Positions 57,979 to 64,000 of a DNA stretch of 64,000 nt are shown piece by piece. The translations under genes were made by a program, and so were the position numbers. The DNA lies in assembly GCA_003255025.1 (NCBI GenBank), contig QANY01009387.1:2765307-2829306 (forward strand). Direction: 5' to 3'. Within the stretch, counting starts at the first letter, position 1. Every line of letters begins with the position of its first letter. The notes under the pieces were generated by a model, which did no database searches, had not been told where the DNA came from, and saw only the letters and a program-made list of their open reading frames with translations. Source of the stretch: Datisca glomerata (taxonomy: Eukaryota > Streptophyta > Magnoliopsida > Cucurbitales > Datiscaceae).

Positions 57979-59134
57979 TTTTTGGTTAAAGGTAAAACTT
58001 TTGTATTTAACCAAAAGTATTACACTAGTACAAGGGGCATACCCCAAAGACTACAAATAGAAAAGGAACCAAATAATTTTAAAAATAGAAACTAGCTATG
58101 AAATCACCAAAATGAACCCTCTAATTTATTCAAGAAAGATAAGTCTTTCATTTACCATAAAGCATATCTTCCTAAATAATAAACGAGAATCCATAATTTT
58201 CCCTGTAAACATTCTCTTATTCTTTTCGAGCCAAAGACAGTAGACAAGGCAAGAAAAAATAGGTGTAGGACATAAATTTTCAATAGACTTGCTACTACCT
58301 AAGGAGCTAAGTGAGAGAATAAGAGAAGACAATCAAAATTTACATTATCTCTCCGACATTTCCTCATAATAGGACCAAGAATGTGAGCTGCATAATCACA
58401 ATCCAGGAAGAGGTGAGAGACTGATTATGATCCATGCATGCAAAAAATACAATCTTCAGATATATCACGATCCCATTGTGAAATGCTATCTTTAGTATTT
58501 AGCTTATTAATAATAGTTAACTAAAGGATAAAGAAACACTTAGGAGTGTGCCCTAAAAACCAAACAGCTTTATATGAAAGCAATTTCTAAAGTAACATCA
58601 ATAAGCTCACTATAAGTATGATTTGTAGAAAAATCACCACTGCCCCAAAGCCATTTATCTACACTATGCAGAACAAGGACAATGATATGTCTAAAAGAAA
58701 ATACATTCTCCAAACCTGGATTTATCCAAACCCACTACCCATCCTCAATAAAGGTAGAAGGGGAGTAGATAGAGGTAAACATGTCTAAGCAACTATATCC
58801 CATCCAAACTGTTGAAACATGGAGCCATTCAGTTCCAAGGATCTGTAAATAAACAAATAGAGCTTCCATCACCCACTTCAACACTACACAGATGAGAAAT
58901 CTTACCCTTCAATTGAATAAGCTTTCGCCAAGACCAGTAAGGGTCAGAGCACATCTCGACTGTGAATATAGAGTGCTTTTTTAGAAGATTTGATGAACAC
59001 CAAGCTACCCATAATGAACTTTTTTCTCTTCTAGAAAGCTTCCGAAAGTGTTTAGACATTGCAGTCTGATATAATCATTTCACGTATATTGGGGTTTAGA
59101 TACTGCAGCCTGATATAATGGAGTGTTTAGACAC
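57979..59134 (-). mobile_element. 5'-truncated LINE inside LTR copy B
   Basis: Minus-strand fragments of the LINE ORF2 C-terminus are present. SSLWVAWCSSNLLKKHSIFT and LCSVEVGDGSSICLFTDPWN (59059-58829) are the zinc-binding (zf-RVT) region. CLVYCLWLEKNKRMF (about 58240) follows. The 3' end (GGGGTATGCCCCTTGTACTA, then TTAACCAAAAACAAT) matches the end of the LINE at 15.7 kb. A flanking repeat, tccattatt, occurs at 57970-57978 and about 59135-59143. Near 59070-59130 short scrambled copies of neighbouring LTR text (tgatataatcatttcacgta) mark the 5' truncation point. ORF2 is broken. Confidence 0.7.
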
Positions 59135-60030
59135 TCCATTATTACTCTAGTATAAATATGAAATTGCACTCTTAGAGATTATAGAATGTATTTACAAAGT
59201 AATCTCGTGTAGTCCATTGATATAATCATTTCACGTAGTTTTGTCCTCCAATCATTGGTTCGTAAATTAGAACTGATCAAAATTATCATTTTATCCTTCT
59301 AATTACCTCTTGATCTTTAAGTACCATTAATTCACTAGTGAATGACTAATTTATAATCGTATTATAAATTTGAGTTCAATAACCATTTAGTTCCAGAATT
59401 AACAATTAAGGAAATCAATATGTGATCCGTTAGGAAAGCTTGGATTCCAAATCTTGTAAGATCATGTTCCTAGTCATCCATATCACTTAATCTCCAAAAC
59501 AAAAGTCAATAGCTTGTTTTATAAAAAAAATATTAACGAGTGAATCAAAAGATCCAATAGACATGTATATGAGTTCATAACTACTAATGATTTAGACTGA
59601 TTTACATATGATCATCAGATTGATGTGTATTAAATCTTTATAATAAACGGTACGTTAATAAAGAAATTAATTCACATCGGTCATGTCATATATAATCTTA
59701 TTATATAAAATATCTTCACTAAGATGTATATCCACATCAATTATCCATATTCAGATTACATGCATTCATAATGCTGAATGAACCGTACTAGCAACCATTT
59801 ATTAAAGATTTTATATTTTAATATGTTGCTGACTTTTTTATTCATTATCTAGGATCTTAATCCTTTCATACTAATACAAGATTATAATCTCATTAATGAA
59901 TATCGAACTTTTAGATATTTAATAAATTATTCACCAATTATTTAAAAGAACAATTATAAGAAAAATGTAATTTCATTAAATTTCATATTAAAATGTCAAT
60001 ACACATGTTTTGAGAATATAACCCCCAACA

Positions 60031-60371
60031 ACATAGACTATGGACACCAAAATCGAGTTCAAAACATTTAATAAATTTGGAAATGAAAAGACACCAGTTA
60101 TGAAAATGGGAAGGGAAAACGACGGGCGCATGGAAAGAGACGTAACGCAAGATTACGTCCAGCCTACCTAAAGGGCAAGCCAATGACAACGCGACAACTA
60201 GAGAAAAAGAAGCTAATGGCAAGAAAATACGCATTATGCAAGAAAGTTGGATGAAACGATGCGCATGAGGAATGAAAGAAGAGTCCTGCACACGCTCGTG
60301 TCACGACAAGATCTTACCATAGGAAGATAAGACGACACAAAGCAAAGACAGAATGAAATTTTTGGGGAGCG
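60031..60371. other. Tat-element interior before the 3' LTR, with possible polypurine tract
   Basis: Non-coding. The run ttttggggagcg at 60360-60371 is directly followed by TGCCAACAAACG and is the best candidate for the polypurine tract and LTR start. Confidence 0.4.
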
Positions 60372-61404
60372 TGCCAACAAACGCAGAAATGAGGCAATGA
60401 TGGTATGCCATTTTATTATTTAAAAAATGATAAATTTTTTATGTGTAACAATTAATGTTTTGCGGGATAAAAGAAGAAATGAACAGGTGAAAATGAAATA
60501 AGGAAAACCACTCCCCTAAAAATGGACATGTGTTGGGAACATTCATTGCGCTTCGACAAGCATTGCCGAAGAGGAATGGGGGTAAATGAATAGGTAAAAA
60601 ATACTCACTGTCACGTGGACAATGAGGGCTAACCCTAGGGCTCACGAAAAGTGGCAGAAAAGTAAAAATGGGAGAGAAGACTGATGTCGCAAGACACCCG
60701 TAAACAAATGAAGAACGACCAGACGCATACTGAGAACGGGAAAGAGCACCAGAATGGGAAAAGTTAACTGGCCAATAGGAAAAAACTGACGAGGGATCCA
60801 CGCCTCTAGAACAGGAAAAAGAACTTGAAACTCAAAGAACTACCCTGAATGGGAAAAGCACTCACTGAACTGTGCAAGAACGGAAAGAAAATGATCAGAA
60901 GAAGAATGAGAACAGACGAAAGGGATCCGGAATGACAGTCAAATGGCATGATTGATTAATGGCTCAAACGAGAGATGATGAAAGACCTCAAAGTGGCTAC
61001 GAGTGACTGACTCGGACCACAAGAAATCACTAAGTGAATGTGACTGATTGACGGTTAAATGAGACAGGTGAAAATGATAAGTAAGGAAGAGAAAGAGAGT
61101 CATACCTGGTAGAAACATCTCATCGAATGAGTGTGATCTCTAAGCATAATGAGTGTATCCGAGACCATAGGAGGAGGATAATCATTCTCTTCCATTTTTA
61201 TTATTCTAATCAACTCATGTAGATTAATAAGCATATATAAGATCAGTGTATTAAGTGAAACTGGGGCATTCAACACAACTCAAACAAATAACAACTCAGA
61301 GCATTTACTCCTTACATCTCTATCTCTCTCATTAATACTCATATAAATCGACATTTATCAATATTTTTCTCTTTAATTCCTGATTAGTAGAAAAAATCTT
61401 TACA
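60372..61404 (+). repeat. Tat-element 3' LTR
   Basis: Matches the 5' LTR over 60600-60855 and 61147-61404. It has no nested insertion and so shows the undisturbed LTR. The start at 60372 (TG) is tentative; the end CA is at 61404. A possible TATA box, gcatatataagatc, lies near 61231, upstream of the conserved aagtgaaactggggcattca segment. Confidence 0.65.
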
Positions 61405-62716
61405 ACTCTTAAATTTTTGAAGTGTCGCCATTGCAGTGTTTTCTTCTGTTTTGACTTGCCGATTAAGAAGCACTTCTGAATGCAATCTTATTTCTGATGC
61501 ATTAAAGAAAGTATGAGACCACACAAAAAAACATGCATATTTTGTATCTTCTAGACAGCGGCAAAGAAATGACTGACTTTAATTTTGGTAAGGAAAACAG
61601 GGAAATAGTTATTTGGGAGGTGAAATAGATGAAACTCATGTTCTGCAATAATGAGCTAAATTAAGCAAACAAGTATTTGGAAGAACAAGGAGGAAATTAT
61701 CTCACTACCTGAAACTCTTGTACTTGCTTTGTTGCTCAGCTTGCAGCCTACCAATTCCACTAAAGATCTCACATATTCCCGATTTCAATATGCTCAGTCA
61801 GAGCATATGCGCTTTTCCCAAGAAAAAGGCATTCATAACACCACTTTCATCAACTCCTGCAACATAAATTAGGGAGGTATTTAGAAACCAAATGGCAACG
61901 AAATTTTTTTTTACGCTAAACAGATCTAGATGTCTAAAAGCAAGTTCTTATAGCATTATAGCAGCCCATAACAATGAACATAAAAAAGTAGAACTGGAAG
62001 TCCAAGATCACCTACCAGTAGTAACTTCGTTTCAGTAATTATTTTAATTTTTTTAAAAAAATAAAATATTCTGGATATTTTGATGTTCTAGTATTCAATT
62101 TCGAAAGTAGAGATTACGTAAAATTATAAAATTTGTTATAGATTATACAGATAAGAAAAAAATGAATCATGACTTATAACTTGCATCAAATAGATAACTT
62201 TCCTTATTATACAAAGAAAAATAAGTATTTAATATAATATTGATATTGGCAAAAAATAAAATTCTAACCAATTTTTTAACACTATAATACAATTAAATAC
62301 CCCAAGGTCACTCTTACACATTTGATTTAATACTTCTTTATTTCAAACATCCTACTATATTCTAAGAATTTCAATTAATCTAGAAGTATGAGTATAATTA
62401 TGCACACAAAACGTAACATGTCGATAAGTATTCACCAAATTAAGTTCTACTAACGACTTAAAAAAATTGTATCACGCAGAAAATATAATTTTAGATATGA
62501 ATTAAATGAGAAAAATGAAAGCAAATCACTAATCTCTAAACAAATCACTCAATTATTTAAAAATTATAATCTAAAAAATCATTAATTCAATCTAAATGAA
62601 ATACCTGATCCTGAAAATGATTATAGAAAAAACTAACTCATTATAGGATAAAATTTAACTGTATTAATTAAAAAAATCGTTATTAAAAATTTAACAAATA
62701 TTAATAATTGTGCTTT
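61405..62716. other. Flanking sequence with one exon-like remnant
   Basis: Right flank of the Tat element. It contains the second copy of the 19-bp word aaacatgcatattttgtat (61529-61547) and the exon-like remnant described next. From 61870 on it is AT-rich with no ORF. Confidence 0.4.
61709..61856 (-). pseudogene. Exon-like remnant, VMNAFFLGKA...GRLQAEQQ protein (unidentified plant family)
   Basis: The minus strand has TTGCAG before 61856 and GTAGTG after 61709, as splice sites would. Translation gives VDESGVMNAFFLGKA, then after a one-base shift AYALTEHIEIGNICEIFSGI and GRLQAEQQSKYKSF. I recall a conserved plant, probably plastid, protein with a similar FFLGKA...GRLQAEQQ stretch but cannot name it with certainty. 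The frameshift in the middle suggests a pseudogene exon. The other exons may have been lost when the Tat element inserted, or may lie in decayed flanks. Confidence 0.35.
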
Positions 62717-62779
62717 TGGTGAGGTTTGAACCTCTAACCAATAATGTGAAAAAAGTACATGACCACTAAACTAACACCA
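62717..62779 (-). other. tRNA-like sequence or SINE head
   Basis: The minus strand begins TGGTGTTAGTTTAGTGGTCA and ends GAGGTTCAAACCTCACCA. TAGTTTAGTGG fits an RNA polymerase III A box and GGTTCAAACC a B box. TGGTG at the start pairs with CACCA at the end, and GAGG pairs with CCTC around the B box. At 63 nt with a weak middle it is not a functional tRNA gene. It may be a SINE head or a decayed tRNA copy. Confidence 0.4.
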
Positions 62780-63769
62780 TTGAGTATAACATTCGTACTT
62801 CAGACCATAATTATTAGTGCTTCAGGCGAAATGGACATATTCGGTTTTAGCTGAAAAATTTGCTACCCAATCAGTTTGATGCCGTGCCGGAACCGGAATG
62901 TTCCAACCACTCCGGCCGAACGGAACAGATTTTAATACTATGATTTTAGTGCTTCAAGCCCTAATTATTAAATAATTATACTATATAAACATGTTTTGAA
63001 ACTTAAGTTAAGAGATAACAAGTTTTTCAATTGTTTAGGTAAATAACAGTTTTTTATCGTCACGTCAACAATTTATGATTGATGAATTTTTCTTGACATT
63101 TTTACCCCTCACGTGTAGATAATTGTGTTTGATTTCGCGGGACCATGATAATAATTAGTTTCCATTATCTTTTATTTTAATTAGTATATTCTAGATTTTT
63201 GGTTTTTAATAGAATTAGTATATTTTATTTTAATCTCAGATTTAGTTAGATATTGATATTTAATTTTTAAATCTCACTTTTTATGGTGACAAGATTGTGT
63301 TTATCAAACAACCAAAATTTTTCACCTTCATCATTATTTTGAGCTGAAAACACTCATCACCGATTCATTACGAATTGTTGAATTGTGTGAAGAAATTTCT
63401 GGGTTTTTGCAAGTCTGTGAAGAAATCACCGTGATTTTTCAAGTGTGTGAAAAAAATTGGGTTTTTTTCAGAGTAATGGAAGATTAGTGTTTTGTTTATT
63501 TGTCATTCTCATGTTATTTAGAATATCGTTTATTTTACAGTTTTTTACATGATCATAGTTTTATTCTTGTGTTGGAGTTCATTATGTGTTGCTTAAACGT
63601 TCGATATACGTTTATCAAGATATGTAATTTTATGATGAATCATATTTTTAGATGTATTTATTACTTAATTTATGTTTGTAGAATTTCTGAGTTTTTCAAG
63701 TTTATGAAATCTGCTATTTTTTTTATGATACTTGATTTGAATCATATTATATTGTTATTGTCGCAACAT
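62780..63769. other. AT-rich interval with a possible MULE terminus
   Basis: 62815 and 62947 share tagtgcttcaggc/aagc words around a GC-richer ggaac/ccgg segment (62880-62935). Around 62985-63055 the text aagagataacaagtttttca, then aggtaaataacagttttt, resembles the MULE arm at 30553-30600 in the same orientation. The ORF at 63500 is Phe/Ile/Tyr-rich and unsupported. Confidence 0.35.
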
Positions 63770-64000
63770 GCGTGCGACGCGGAGCGGCGATTAAAAAAAA
63801 TTCATTTTTGTTTTAGGAAAAAAAAATTTAGAGTCGTCACCAATCATTTTAGAGTGTGATTGATCATCCAATTTTAAGATGAAAATTTTTTTGGTCTACG
63901 AAAACTCAAAGTTGGTTCGGTAGTCGTTTGTGTGTGGGGAATGTATTAGCACCCCACAACACCCATTGTAAAATAGTTACCAAATTTGATCAAATGCTAT
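63770..64000 (+). mobile_element. Edge of another LTR retrotransposon (tentative)
   Basis: Contains tttagagtcgtcaccaatca, tttttggtctacgaaaactc, ggttcggtagtcgtttgtgt and gtattagcaccccacaacac. I recall this order of gagtcgccacc, ggtctacg...gtcggtag and gtattagcaccc words from conserved LTR or leader sequence of plant gypsy elements. It runs off the window, so neither end nor coding sequence can be seen. Confidence 0.4.

Larger units (their letters stand above)
56634..60030 (-). repeat. Copia-family LTR, copy B (solo LTR with nested LINE)
   Basis: Both ends are intact: TGTTGGGGGTTATATTCTC at 60030 and ACGTTTTCCAACA at 56634 on the minus strand. No internal copia sequence is attached on either side, so it is a solo LTR left by LTR-LTR recombination. 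The candidate target duplication is atata (56629-56633) against acata (60031-60035). It inserted about 140 bp upstream of the antisense ORF start. A LINE interrupts it at 57979-59134. Confidence 0.85.
46140..61404 (+). mobile_element. Ty3/gypsy retrotransposon of the Tat lineage, with nested insertions
   Basis: Two diverged LTRs (about 46140-48754 and 60372-61404) bracket gag, protease, a partly deleted reverse transcriptase, RNase H and integrase on the plus strand. A tandem repeat and an antisense ORF follow on the minus strand. RNase H and integrase without a chromodomain, followed by an antisense ORF before the 3' LTR, are typical of the Tat group (Ogre, Retand and relatives). Two copies of the copia LTR family are nested in it: copy C in the 5' LTR and copy B near the 3' LTR. 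Copy B itself holds a LINE. All gag-pol frames are broken. Its left end is truncated, so no target duplication can be read. Confidence 0.85.

Noticed and set aside
63500..63859. 119-codon ORF on the plus strand
   Set aside because: Phe/Ile/Tyr-rich, runs into the edge of an LTR-like sequence, with no conserved motif.

Overview
The window looks like nuclear DNA of a eudicot plant. It is AT-rich and gene-poor, and it is packed with nested LTR retrotransposons, LINE pieces and Mutator-like (MULE) DNA transposons. Two conserved plant genes, both split by introns, survive among them. I cannot name the species. I see no prokaryotic feature, CRISPR array or operon.

Layout. At 1-0.64 kb is a broken FAR1/MULE-transposase-like piece. 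At 0.8-6.4 kb is a left-truncated Ty1/copia element on the minus strand: a decayed gag and protease, a long leader, a primer-binding site and a 2.1 kb LTR. At 7.2-16.5 kb is a hairpin-rich minisatellite. A LINE sits inside it, flanked by an 11-bp target duplication, and a decayed Ty3/gypsy chromovirus (7.49-14.44 kb, minus strand) sits inside the LINE. At 16.8-17.4 kb is a MuDR-type transposase remnant, followed by 4 kb of featureless AT-rich DNA. At 21.6-23.4 kb is an intact three-exon short-chain dehydrogenase/reductase (SDR) gene on the minus strand. At 24.6-28.5 kb is a non-coding LTR element (LARD type) with a perfect 5-bp target duplication; two tandem arrays fill its interior, one with a 180-bp period. 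At 30.5-43.0 kb is a large MULE complex with inverted arms of 2.3 and 2.7 kb. It carries a transposase gene interrupted by a small hAT-like element, and a captured DUF1985-type gene on the other strand. At 43.7-45.8 kb is an intact two-exon DYW-type PPR gene on the minus strand. At 46.1-61.4 kb is a Tat-lineage Ty3/gypsy element with decayed gag-pol and an antisense ORF. It is itself invaded by two more copies of the 2.1 kb copia LTR, one of which holds a LINE. At 61.4-64 kb are an exon-like remnant, a tRNA-like sequence and the edge of another LTR element.

The two live genes are an SDR with a presequence-like N-terminus and a mitochondrial-type DYW PPR editing factor. From memory, their closest Arabidopsis relatives (At3g26760/At3g26770 and At3g26782) are near neighbours. 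The pair may therefore be a conserved block pushed about 20 kb apart by transposons. Everything else is mobile-element sequence in various stages of decay. I found no clear new biological system. The most unusual items are the inverted MULE arms that each carry a transposase C-terminus, the 180-bp array inside a LARD, the palindromic G-box minisatellite in the copia LTR family, and a 142-bp duplication around an N that is probably an assembly artefact.
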